A stretch of DNA of 64,000 bases from Cenococcum geophilum 1.58 (Eukaryota; Ascomycota; Dothideomycetes; Gloniales; Gloniaceae), in NCBI GenBank assembly GCA_001692895.1, contig KV748232.1, forward strand, positions 124,001-188,000, read 5' to 3'. A model generated the notes under the pieces. That model had not been told where the DNA came from. It worked only from the letters and a program-made list of their open reading frames with translations, and ran no database searches. The position numbers and the translations under genes are program-made. Below, piece after piece: positions 22,377 to 34,339 of this stretch. How positions within the stretch are numbered: position 1 is the first letter of the stretch; each line of letters begins with the position of its first letter.

Positions 22377-22797
22377 TGTTACGGACGCTTTAAGTACGAT
22401 GCTATGACTACTTGGAGAAGAGTTGGAAGAAGCTAGTTGGTTAATATAAGCACGGTCCAGGATGGATCCGGTAGAACTATATGACGAGGAATGGTAACCG
22501 AGTCACGTGATGTGATCTGTATGATCTGTACGATCTATGTGATCTATGACAGAGTAGATAGAGCGCACGTACATTATGTATAAGAAGGATTTTATAGGAG
22601 TATGGTTGTGTATTTAAGGACCCTTAATCCCTATCTAGATAGTTTCTTCCTTATAGTAATTCTCAGAATATAATTAGAGTTAATTTATTAGGCAACCACT
22701 CTACCAGTTGTTATTACGTTATTGACTTACTTGTAATACCTATATACCTAGCCTAATAACGAGCCTACTATAGTATTTGCTATAAGGTTCTATTATA
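22377..22797 (+). repeat. 5' LTR of A2
   Basis: 421 bp, begins TGTTACGGACGC and ends GTTCTATTATA. It pairs with 38280-38700. It is less RIP-altered than the 3' copy: many TG in this copy read TA there. Confidence 0.9.
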
Positions 22798-22836
22798 TAA
22801 TCACTACCTAGTTACAGTTTTAACAAGTTAAACAAC

Positions 22837-23960
22837 ATGCTACCAAAAGCAGCCACCATAACGCCATTAACGGCGGCAACTACTTTAAGGTTAGAAGGTG
22901 ACACTAGTATAGCAGATATTAACTTATAGCAACCTATGATGGTCGGACAACTATAAGAGATAGTTAACTAATTAATAGAAAATAATGCGGTACTTAAATA
23001 AAGGATTAACGGAATAGGCGCAGTAAAGGTTAAGTTACTATTAATTAAAAGATTCTTAGGGGAGAGATTAAAGCTTAAAGGATTCCTTACGTAAATGTAT
23101 TTTAAGATTACGTAAGAGGGAGTAAAGCTAGTAATACCCGTAGATCGGATAGCGTATATAGGGCTATTCCTATTAGGAAGGGCACTTAAATGGTTTAAAC
23201 CTTACCTTATAGAGATATAGGCTAATAGAATAACAACTACTAATTAAGATGTACGATTTATATTCTTAAGTTAGGAAGGGTTTATAGAGCGGCTTATATA
23301 AATATTTAGAGACCTAGAGGCGACGACTATAGTAGAAAGAAAATTTTAAGATATTACGTAACGAACCTTAGTAATTAAGTACACAATATAGTTCTAGACG
23401 CTAGCAATATAAGTTAAGTGGAATAATAGGGCGCTTATGGCATAGTATAAATAGGGACTTAAGGCTAAAATCTAGGACGTAATTATTTTAATAGAAGATG
23501 CGGATACCTTAAGGGAATTAATAGATTAAGCGATTAAGATTAATAATAGGATCTTCTAAAGGAAATAGGCTAAGAAAGGTTAGGATAGAGTTTTATAGTT
23601 ATATAAGACGTAGAGTACGTAATAACTAAAGCTAAGTTAGAAACTATAGTATAGCGTAGAGCTAATGGACCTAAGTGGTACTAAAGAAGCCTATAAGAGA
23701 TAGAGTAAGAAACTATAGAAACCTAAAGGTTAAGGATTTAGTAATTATAGGACTAAGGAGCAAAGGCTAAATTAGGGATCTTATTAGCAGAAGACGTTTA
23801 GGCGGACTCTATAGTAAAGTTAATAGTTTAAAGATAGAGCTTATATAAATTGCGGGAAATAGGGTTATTTCGCGAGGGATTATAAAGATAGTTAGAGTTA
23901 CTATGTAATAAAGGGAACTTAATTAGTAGAAGATATATATATATAGAGGGATAATAGTAT
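22837..23960 (+). pseudogene. A2 gag
   Basis: Start codon at 22837, 40 bp inside the 5' LTR. The N-terminus is Ala/Thr-rich (LPKAATITPLTAATTLRLEG). A gypsy gag core follows, with a block IAYIGLFLLGRALKWF (about 23150-23200), and the region ends with a Cys-Gly-Lys...Gly-Tyr-Phe-Ala-Arg-Asp knuckle at about 23840-23875. The 480 bp at 1-475 (minus strand) are the same region of A1. Fossil gene, broken. Confidence 0.78.
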
Positions 23961-25900
23961 ACTATGAGGAACAAAAGAATATTTAATTAGAAGTTTCGCG
24001 TTTTATTATAATAACGTATACTAAATTTATAAAGACGCTAAGTATAGCGCGAGCTATTGGCTATAGGAGCTAAAATTTATAGAGTGTAGAGGAACCAACA
24101 AACTATTACGTAGGTTGGATATTAAAGACGATAAGTTTAATATAGGCAAAATATTTGCAGATAATAAGGAAATAAAGGTAGTTTACTAGGAACGTGTAAA
24201 CCTTAGAGAAGTTATATTAGAAGTAGAGACTAAAACCGCTATAGAGTAAGGTTTAGTAATAGGCGTTATAATACTATTAGATATGGCATCTATTACTTTA
24301 TAAGACGGAAGGAGTAATATTTAAAGTAGATTAAGTAAGTAGACAACTGCTAGTGCTAGCTTACCACTTAATAAAGGCAAAAGACTAAAGGCTTAAGATT
24401 TTTAAAATAAGATAAGAGAGATCTAAGATTCTATAGATAGAATAAGGATAGCTTAAGGACCTATGACGGATAAAAACTAATAGAGTAGAGCAGTAGCTTA
24501 GTTTAAAGATATATAAATGAGTTCGGGACAAGAGTTTCCTATGGCATTAAATTCTTAAGACAAGATAGATAAGATTTAAGACTCTTAAGATAAGATAAGA
24601 ACACTATAGACGCCTAGTTAGACTAAGGTAGGAGCTAAGCTTAAGCTAGAGGCAAGCTTAGGATTAAAGAACTTAAGGGACTAAGAATTTAGAGTATAAA
24701 TAAGGATACCTATAGGTAAGAGGTAAGGAGCTTCTTTATAGATTAGAGAATCTGTGATATAAATAGTATCTAGACTAGGAGATAGATATATAAACCTAGA
24801 GGACTTACTAGGGGAATATAGTGTTTAGCCTAAAGATTAAAAAGTTAATACTGAGATTAAGAAATACGAAGACTTTAAAAATCTACTTATAAGACATAAA
24901 AAAAAAGAAACTATAAAGGAATTTAGAGAAATAATTACCTTATAGCAAGAATAGAAACTAGATAAGAGATCTAGTATATTAGGATATATAAGGGACAGAG
25001 TACCTATATAAAGAATTACTAATAGGTTAAGAGTAGGCATACTAAGAGCTAAGTAGCTTACCAAACTGGAATAAAAAGAGGATTTAGGGATTTTAACTAG
25101 GTTTGAGGAATAATATACTAAAGGTTGTTATAACGTAGTAATAAGAAGATACTTCTTTACGGATTAACTGTATATACTTAAGCAGCTATACTAAAAGTAG
25201 TATAGGCAAAGGTATAATAATAAGTGGAAAGATTTCTATATGTGGTTGGATAAGAAAGTTATCTAAAACTACCCAATTACAGAAAAGGCTATAACTTATA
25301 TTAAAGGAGCCTTAATTATAATATTAAAAGATCTAAAGAAGTAATTAGAGGACTAAAGAAGTAAAAGGCGAATCTTAGTACCCGTGAATAAAGTTATAAC
25401 GCTTAGATTAATATAAGAAAGGTTTAAACTTAAGGATAAAGATAAGCTAAGAGTTAGCCTAAGACACTAAGTATATTATATACTATTGTGGATAGCATAT
25501 ATAAATAATGTGTATAATATGCATAGAGCACCTAAGGACAAAAATTGGAAGTATCTAATAAGAATATATTGGATAATAGATGAGGTAAAATATTAAAACG
25601 CTAAGTATATATATAGTTAGCACCTAGTAAAAGTTTAAGAATAAGGGGACTTAATACTTTAACCAGAAAGATTCCTTACGGAAGAATGCCTAGATAGATA
25701 ATAATAGTAGGAATATTTAGAGAATACCTGTCTATAGTATATTAAAGATAAAAAGCAAACTAAGTATTGGCCTAAGTTGGACTAAGTATAAATAGGATTA
25801 AGCAGCTAATAGTTAGAAAAAGTAGAGGCCTATAAAACTAGAGGGAACTAGTAGTAGAGCCTTAGACCCTTAAAGGAATTTAAGGACGATACTTAAATTT
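23961..25900 (+). pseudogene. A2 gag-pol linker region
   Basis: Coding-like plus-strand sequence between the gag knuckle and the protease, rich in Lys, Glu, Leu and Arg. I recognise no domain. A stretch open on the minus strand at 24837-25064 is a shadow. Confidence 0.45.
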
Positions 25901-28900
25901 ATAAGTTAAGTGGTAAGATTAATAGTTTAAGGTATTAATAGATAGTGGAGTAATAAGGAACTATATCTCGCTAATAATAGTTAAAAGAATGGGGTTACCG
26001 CACAGGAAAAAGGAATATTTTTACCTATTAGTAACAATTTTAGGAGATCTGATAGCCTATAGAGGAGGTATTATTAATCTTAAAATAGGACCTATTTAGA
26101 TAACCATTAAAGGAAGATAAATTAAGATGTCTTTTAATATATTACTATTGGGAAATAATAAGGCAGTACTAGGAATGCCTTAGTTATAAGAATATAATCT
26201 AAAGATCAATTAGATTATAGGTTAAGTTGATATTAAAGATACTTAACGCCGTAAAATGTAATAATAAGCCAAGTTAGTATAGTACTAAGTAGGAGCGACC
26301 TATAAAGAAATAGAAAAAGGATTAAGCTATATACTAAAGAGATACTATAAGTATAGCAAGAAACTATAGTTACTAAAAAGTAAAAAGCTGTTAGAGTATA
26401 TAGCGTAGGACTATAAAATAGAATTAGAACTAGGAATAAGTCTAAGGTTTTTTCTAATTTATAAGCTTACTAAAGAGGAAGGTAGAGCACTTAAAGAGTT
26501 TGTCTAAGAAAACTTATAAAAGGGATATATTAGACTATTATAGTTATTAGTAGGTTATCTAGTACTATTTATACTAAAGAAAAATAGTAAGCTAAGGCTA
26601 TGTATTGACTATAGGCAGTTAAATAGCATTACTAGAAAGGATAAGTATCCTTTACTCTTAATTAGTAAAATCTAAAATAGGATAGGTAATGCGTAAATCT
26701 TTACGAAGATAGATCTGAGATAGGCGTACTATTAGATTAGAATTAAGGAAGGCAATAAATAAAAGGCAGCCTTTAGATTAAAGGAAGGACTATATAAACC
26801 ATTAGTTATATAATTTAGGCTTATAAACGTACTAGCAACGTTTTAGAAGCAAATTAATAATATATTAGGAGAACACTTAGATAAGTTTGTTATAGTATAT
26901 TTTAATAATATTATTATCTACTTAATAACTAAGGAAGAATATAGAGAATACGTTAAATGGGTTTTAAAGAGACTATAAGAAGAATAGATGCTAGTAGTAA
27001 TTAAGAAATACGAGTTCTTTACTAGGAAGACTAATTTTGTTAGATTTATTATTAAACCAGGCTAACTTAGTATAGATCTAAAAAAGATTAAGGCTATAGT
27101 GAATTGGTAGAAACTAAAGAACGTTATATAGTTAAGATTATTCCTAGGGGTTTGCAATTACTATAGAAGGTTTATAGCGCAATGGTTAAAGGATATTAAG
27201 CTATTTACGCGGTTAATAAAGAAAGAAGAACTATAAGTATAGGGAAAGGAATAATAAAAACTGTTTAAGGAAGTTAAGAGGTTGTTTACCTAAGAGCCAG
27301 TTCTTAAAATCTATTAACTAGGTCTAGAGACGGTTGTAAAAATAGATATATTAAACTTTATACTAGGAGTATATTTTATATAAAAGCATCCAGATGGATA
27401 GTATTTAGTGGCATACTATAGTTAAAAGATAATACTACTAAAATTAAACTATAACATCTACAATAAGGAGTTATTAGGTATAGTTATAGTATTAAAGAAA
27501 TAGAAAGTATTCTTATAAAGTATAGAGAAACTATTTATAGTTAAGACGGATTATAAGAACCTAATAGGATTCCTAACAATAAAGGAACTTAACTAAAGAT
27601 AGGTTAAATGGGTAGAGATACTTATAGAATACCATTTTAAGATTTAGTATACTAAGGGTATAGATAACACGTGAGCTAATATATTAAGTTAAAAGGCTAA
27701 ACTATAGAATAATAAAAAGCTATTAGGGGCTTTGTTACAAAAAGATATAGATAGGTTAATTAGATATAATTATCTAAAAATTGCAGCGACTTAGGAAGAT
27801 AAACTAGAGAAAGTATATAAGTTACCGGAAAGCTTTTAGGTATAAAGAATTCTAAAAGTATAACTAAAAGATTTATAAACGGATATATATAAAAACTAAG
27901 AAGTAAAGTATATCCTAAAGAGTATAGTAGAGTAATTTGTAGAAGATTTCTATAAAGGACTAACTTAAGGACATAATGGAGCTATGGGCTTAGTGTTAAG
28001 ACTTTAGAAGGAGTATATTATTAACGGAATCTAGAGGATAGCTAGGAAGGTTACTAGAGAATATTTAGATTGCTAAAGGAATAAACTAATAAGGCATAAG
28101 CTATATAGAGGGCTATAACCTATTAAAATACTAGAGAGACCATAGGAGGTTATATTATAGGACTTTATTATTAAGTTGCCAAAATTAAAAGATCCTATTA
28201 CTAAATAAGATTATAATGCGATCTTAGTAATAGTAGACAAGTTTATAAAGTAGGGATACTTTATAGCGTGTACAGAAGAGATATTAGCAGAAGATATCGC
28301 TAGAATTTATGTTAAGGAAGTGTTTATAAGGCACGGAGTACTAAGTAAAATTATATTGGATAGAGATCTAAGATTTATAGCAGCATTCTAGGAGGTATTC
28401 TTAGCAGAGTAGGGAATTTAAGCAGTAACTTTTACCGCATATTATCCGCAGACAGATGGTTAAACAGAAAGATTAAACTAGACACTAGAGCAGTATCTAA
28501 GGCACTATATTAATTACGTATAGAATAATTAGGTATTATTATTACTAATTATATAGTTTACATATAATATAACACTATAAGAAGGAATAGGTATATTACT
28601 ATTTAAGGCGAATTATGGATATAAGCCAAGAATATTATTATCGCCACGTTAAGTAAAGAAGATAAGTAGTATAGCTAAGTAAAGAATGGAGACGTTAATA
28701 AATCTTTATAAAAACCTTATAGAAATAGCTAAGGTAGTATAGCAAAGAATAAAGAAATACTACGATGCTAAGAGATCTGAGGGACTAGATCTTAAGGAGG
28801 GAGATAAAGTATGGCTACTATATAAAAACTTTAAGAGTTAATGACTAAGTAAGAAGTTAGACTACGTTAGACTAGGACCTTTTAAAATTACGTAAAGAAT

Positions 28901-29320
28901 TTCACTAGTTATATTTAAGTTAAACCTACTAGCTAAAATAAAAATCTACCCTATATAGTATATCGCAATACTAGAGCTAGTATATAGGAATATTAAGCCA
29001 CTAGTCTATAAAGCAGACACGTATAGAGGACGAGAGGAAGATAAATGGTAAGTTTTGAAGATCGTTAGTTATAAGGACGTTAACGATAAAATATAGTACG
29101 AGGTAAAGTGGATAGGCTATAGTGAGACTACCTAGGAATTACTAAAGAATTTGAAGAACGCTATAGGAAAGGTATAGGAGTATCGGAAGAGAATAGGTTA
29201 GGTAATATTAATAAAGAAGGATCGCTAAAGAATGAGTTACCTAAGGGGGACCTAAGAGAAGCGACTGCTAAACTACTCGGAGTTGTTTCCTTTATAGAAA
29301 GAGAGTTAGTTCTCTTATTA
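25901..29320 (+). pseudogene. A2 pol: protease, RT, RNase H, integrase, chromodomain-like tail
   Basis: Protease block KVLIDSGVIRNYIS (about 25925-25970). RT blocks about 26500-27200, with FVIVYFNNIIIYL at about 26890 in the YLDD position and LRLFLGVCNYYRRFI near 27140. RNase H about 27330-27720. An integrase zinc-binding block HNGAMGL starts about 27976, the core runs with AEDIARIYVKEVFIRHGVL near 28300, and TAYYPQTDG lies at about 28440. A chromodomain-like tail with YEVKWIGYSETT lies at about 29100. This set defines a chromodomain gypsy element. Fossil, broken, but all parts are present in order. Confidence 0.85.
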
Positions 29321-29325
29321 CTAAG

Positions 29326-29501
29326 TGTCGGAATGTTAATCACGTGACGTGGTTATGAGACTACGAAGCGAGACTAGCTAATCTGACCTTGGAGCAACCC
29401 TTTACTTCTAGACATTAACAATTAATTAACTACCAACTTTAACACCGCATACGTATTATATAGTGATATTCGTGCCCGTTAATAAAGCGAGTATACTGAT
29501 A
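29326..29501 (+). repeat. 5' LTR of B
   Basis: Contains a TCACGTGACGTGG block near its start and ends GTATACTGATA. It is followed directly by CTGATTAGTAGACGT, the putative primer site. Confidence 0.9.
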
Positions 29502-29619
29502 CTGATTAGTAGACGTACAGATTAGGAAATACGTAATAGCTAGAGCTTAAGAACCGTACTAAAAACAGTACATGAATCGCCTGGCCTTGTCTATTTTAGT
29601 TAAAGGAGAAAGCTACATT

Positions 29620-30225
29620 ACCCTTAAAGCTCGAGACCACGTATTAGCTTAACTGCTGACGCGTTAGATCGCCTAGAGAATTATATTTTTATTTGGAGAA
29701 GATTACGACCTCCCTTAAGCTTAAGAGAATTTGTACTGGCCTTATAACCAATATAACAGATCGCTAAGAGAATAGCAATCTTGCTAAGAACACTTTACAG
29801 GCCTGACGGCTGTAGAGGACGTACACACTAAAGAGAGCTATACTACCCTCAAAGCTCGAGACCACGCGTTAGCTTAACCGCTAACGCGTTAGATCGCCTA
29901 GAGAATTGTATCTTTGCTAAGAATCGTCTTCAGTCTTCAAAAACTGTAGATTTGTCAAGGGGACACGCATATACCCTTACACCCTCACCTCGACCTTAAC
30001 CTCAACCTCGACCCCTGACCTCGACTACAACCCTCGACCTCGACCTCGACCTCGACCCTCGACCTCGGCCTCGACCTCACCCTCGACCTCTATTCAAGCC
30101 TTAACCCTTAAAGCTCAAGACTACGTATCAGCTTAACTGCTGACGCGTTAGATCGCCTAGAGGATTATATCTTTGCTAAGAATCGTCTTCAGCCCTCAAA
30201 AACCGCAGATTTGTCAAGGGATACG
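29620..30225 (+). repeat. B leader: threefold repeat with strong hairpin, plus (CCTCGA)n
   Basis: Three copies (about 29625-29690, 29848-29960, 30105-30220) of a unit containing AAAGCTCGAGACCACGCGTT and GCGTTAGATCGCCTAGAG. The second copy holds an almost perfect hairpin ACGCGTTAGC-TTAACC-GCTAACGCGT. A hexamer array of CCTCGA/ACCTCG lies between copies two and three (about 29985-30090). It is a candidate for structured packaging or translation signals in the untranslated leader. Confidence 0.8.
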
Positions 30226-30280
30226 TACATACCCTTATGCTACTTATACCTACCCTCACACCCACCCTTATACCTACAGC

Positions 30281-31801
30281 CATGGCACGGACGGAAAAAG
30301 AATGGGCCGTAATGGCCAGTAAATACGGATACGGAATTAATGTAGACGAGGCTACAAAGGACAAACTGGTAGAGTTTGTAGAAACAACGATGTATCTAAT
30401 ATAAGACCTTACAGACTATAGCTTGTGGGCCGTTTTTCAAGAGCAGTTTGAGGGATTCACGGTAGAGAGCTTCAAGAAGATACGCATAGATCTTAGATCT
30501 TAGCTACGAAGACATCTCCTTAAAAGAGGTGTTTATATAGGCAAATATAACAACAGAGTCACTATATCTAAACGGTTATTTGAGGTTATATAATAGGAAA
30601 AGCTGCATTAATGGACAGATGAGGAGATTATAGCAACCATTAAGGAATTAGTAGAACCACTAATTACGGTGGCACTACGAGATAAGTTAAACTATATATG
30701 CGACGGTCTATTAAATTAGCCTACAGCTATAGTTGCAATACCACCTAGTCCTCCTTCTGCCCAGTATCTTTACTTTGGTACTACTAATACCGACCCAGTT
30801 ATAACACCGCCTAGAACGCAGATACCTACCCCTAGGACACCTTAACTACCTGTTGCATCTATACCCCGACAGGCTGCACCAACCGCCTCTACCCTCCCTT
30901 TAGTAACTGCTCCTACCCTACTACCCGCTGCTCCGCTAATTCCACTAGCTATTCCAACTGCTGCACCGCCAGTTGTCCCGATCGCTGCTCCGCCAGCTAC
31001 CCCAATCGCTGCCCCCGCTGCCCCCGCTGGTACTCCTACCCCACCTGGTGCTCCTTCTGCCCAGTATCTTCACCCTAGTACTGCTAATACCGACCCTACT
31101 ATGCACCTGCCTATGTATAGTAAAGAGGCAGCGACTATTGCAAAGATCTATATAGACAACCAGAAGGCTTGCTAGGGAGTTCCTGCTTATAGAACTGCCG
31201 TCTTAAACCCTGGAGAAGACTTGTCTCGGTAGTAGTATAACCCTCGGCAACCTACCCAACAGCAGCATACCGTACCGCAACCTACCGTACCGCAGTCTAT
31301 CTTACCGCAATATACCCTACCGCAATCTTCCCTACCGCAATCTACCCTACCGCAACCTACCCCACTACTAGCTGCTCCAGCCCCACTACCAGCTGCTCCG
31401 CCAACCCTACCACCAGCTGCTCCGCCAATTCCACCACCAGCTGCTCCGCCAATTCCACCAGCTATTCCAACTGCTGCACCACCAGTTGTCCCGATCGCTG
31501 CTCCGCCAGCTACCCCAATTGCTGCCCCTGCTGCCCCCGCTGGTACTCCTACCCTACCTAGTGCTCCTCTTGCCCAGTATCTTTACCCTAGTACTGCTAA
31601 TACCGACCTAGCTACAACACCGCCTGGAACGCAGATATCTACCCCTACGATACCTTAACCACCTATTGTATTTATACCCTAGCAATCTACCTAGTAATAG
31701 TATAACCCTTAGTAACCTAGCTAATAGTAGTATCCCCTACCGCAGCCTACCCTACCGCAACCTACCCTATAGTAGTAATTAGACCTAGGGGTAGAAGGAA
31801 C
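30281..31801 (+). pseudogene. B gag-like gene, first part
   Basis: Starts ATGGCACGG at 30281 (MARTEKEWAVMASKYGYGIN). The N-terminal domain of about 120 residues has LWAVFQEQFEGF and KRGVYIGKYNNRVT blocks. These match in position and type the gag starts of C1 (LWEYF, GVYI) and J (LWE, GVWV). A long Pro/Ala-rich region follows (about 30780-31780, repeats of AAPPxxPIAAP and TLPQP type). The gene resumes at 36557 after the hAT. Fossil, broken. Confidence 0.72.
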
Positions 31802-31935
31802 CAGGGTGGTTTTGGATAATGCGAATAAGCGAGCATAAAATATCCTTTATCCAATAGAATATGCATAAATATCGCAATCGATAAGGATAAAAGTGCCCTG
31901 TGCGGAGCTTCCCCACCCCAACCAGGCAGAATTTG

Positions 31936-32105
31936 GTAGATATTGCGGATATTATAGATATTATGGATATTGCAGATATTGCGGATATTGCGGATATTGC
32001 AGATATTACGGATATTGCAGATATTACGGATATTGCAGATATTGTAGATATTATAGATATTGCGAATATTACGAATATTATAGATATCGCGGATATTATA
32101 GACCT
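31936..32105. repeat. GATATTGCR 9-bp tandem array, hAT unit 1
   Basis: About nineteen copies next to the left terminus. It produces open Asp-Ile-Ala and Tyr-Cys-Gly repeat frames that are not genes. Confidence 0.9.
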
Positions 32106-32129
32106 TTTCCCACCTAACTATATAATAGC

Positions 32130-33971
32130 TAAATACTTAAAGAAAAATTACTTATTTCTTTTATAGTTCTTCTTTAATGCCAATTTTTTAAATACTTTGT
32201 TTTCTTAAGAGTTTTAGGATCTATCTGCATTCTCTCCTATAATACTATATAACGTCCTCCTAAAAAGACTCTTTTTGGCTTATTGCTTATTACTAGAATT
32301 AAGAGAATTTTGATTGCTATAAGCGAGAGCCATAGCCAGCGCTTTCGTTGCTGTTCTTAAGACTACCACTAAAGTGCAGTTGTTAAGATCTTATACGGCG
32401 TCTTAGAGATAAAGTCCTTATACTTGTCCTAACTTTTTAGTCAAAATATTATACTATTAAGATCCTCGGCAATCTTATTAAACTTATTAAGGTCTTAAGC
32501 TGGAGCTAGCTTTTTATATAACGATATACTTCTAAGCGTAAAACTCCTATTCCGATATCTTTCCTAAAGCTCTTTAACGCTATCAAGTGTAGGCTTACGC
32601 TACTCCTTCTTCCAAACCTACTTAATATATCTTATATAACGGGCTAGATAAAGAATAAGTGCAGCGGCGTAAAGGGGCAAGTTATCTATTTTATAGTAAT
32701 ACCTATTAAAGGTATTCTAAGCATTTCTAATGCGTTTAGAGAACTCCTTATTAGATATATACTCCTTCTATTATATAATATTAGCTAAATTAGGAAATAA
32801 AAAGGGGAGATAAACTAACTTAGAATTTATTAAGGTGCTTAATTATAATATCTATTATAAAGAGTATATTCTTAAGCGTTGCTTTATATCCCTAACATTT
32901 TAGGGTTACCTAGTGGAATATCTAAAGAAAACTTTTTATTATATAAAGCGCCTCCTAGTCCTTTAGACTAAGATAGTCCTTTTTAAGCGTATTAAGGTTA
33001 CGCTTAGTATATATATTAAGGGCAGACTTTTTCTAAATTGCTACACTAAGCATAAAATACTAGCTATTCCATCTTATACAATTATTAAGCGGAATTCTTC
33101 TCCCTATAAGACCTTTAAACTCCCTTATATAACTAGCTAAGCTACGGGTGTATATAGTAATGTTATAAAGCTTTCTAAGTGCACTAAGTTTCTAAAATGT
33201 ATTACTCTTCTCTTTCTCCTCTTTTAAATTTAACTCTTTTCCTTCTTTATATAACTTAATATTATTAAGGCTAATTAAGCTTTTAAAGAGGAAAGCCTAT
33301 ATAGTAAGGTTAAGAATATAGCCCTAATAGCGGATCCGTTAGTAGACGGGATTCTATTTAATTTCTTCTTTTTAAAGAAGTTAGTCGCTTATTATATAAC
33401 AAAGCTTATTATTTACAGTATGGTTATTAAATATAACGGCGCCTAGCTTTTATGTAATCCCATAGTCCTTAAGCACTAGAAGGAGAGTATTCTATTACTT
33501 ATCCCCACTATAAAAGGCTACTATATAAAGGCCAAAAAGGGCGTTTGTAAGCTTTTCCTGGCTATTAATAAAATAGCCGCAAATTATAAAGAGAAGGTAA
33601 TTATTTAGAGAGGTCTAGATATTAACGGAGAGATAAATACTTATTAGTGTAGACTGCAGCCTCTTTTATACGATATCCTTTTGCGATAGCTATAAGTTAT
33701 AAATCTTTTTACTAACTACTAAATGGGCTATAGTTATATGGCCGTCTACTTTAGGATTAATTAATTATAGAAGAACATAGAACTTTAGCCACTTAACCAT
33801 CTAAAATAGTAAGTTTTGTACGACAATTAATATAATAAGGGCCTTATTAATAACTTCCTTATTTAGGACTGCTTAGAGTACTTCTAAATCTAGCTCTTCT
33901 GTCTTATTTTAAGACGACGCTTTAAGGTAAAGGTCTTTTAATTAATCCCGTATTACTTCTTTCGTACAACT
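32130..33971 (-). pseudogene. hAT transposase relic, unit 1 (N-terminus missing)
   Basis: Same gene as in unit 2 but more RIP-altered. It is truncated at 33971, so about 84 N-terminal codons are absent. The C-terminal dimerisation block is still recognisable at about 32190-32330. Numerous TAA/TAG codons occur at Gln and Trp positions. Confidence 0.75.
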
Positions 33972-34123
33972 TAGGGTTGTTTTAAATAATGCGAATAAGT
34001 GAGCATAAAATATCCTTTATCCAATAGAAAATGCATAAAATATCGCAATCGATAAGGATAAAAGTGCCCGTGCGGAGCTTTTCTACCCCAACCAGGCAGA
34101 ATAGGACTCAGTTCTAGCAGAGT

Positions 34124-34275
34124 TTGGCAGATATTGCAGATATTACAGATATTGCAGATATTGCGGATATTGTGGATATTACGGATATTGCGGATATTAC
34201 AGATATTGCGGATATTGCGGATATTGCAGATATTGCGGATATTTCGGATATTGCAGATATTGCGGATATTACAGT
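34124..34275. repeat. GATATTGCR 9-bp tandem array, hAT unit 2
   Basis: About sixteen copies in the same subterminal position as in unit 1, preceded by GGCAGAATAGGACTC. The same 9-bp unit in the opposite sense occurs in B at 37059-37170. Confidence 0.9.
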
Positions 34276-34339
34276 AGGAATAAGTAGGTATCTACCTTCC
34301 CCCCCCTAACTATATAATAGCTAAATACTTAAAGAAAAA

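Noticed and set aside
31893-34309. Asp-Ile-Ala and Tyr-Cys-Arg repeat proteins
   Set aside because: Translations of the GATATTGCR arrays in the hAT units.
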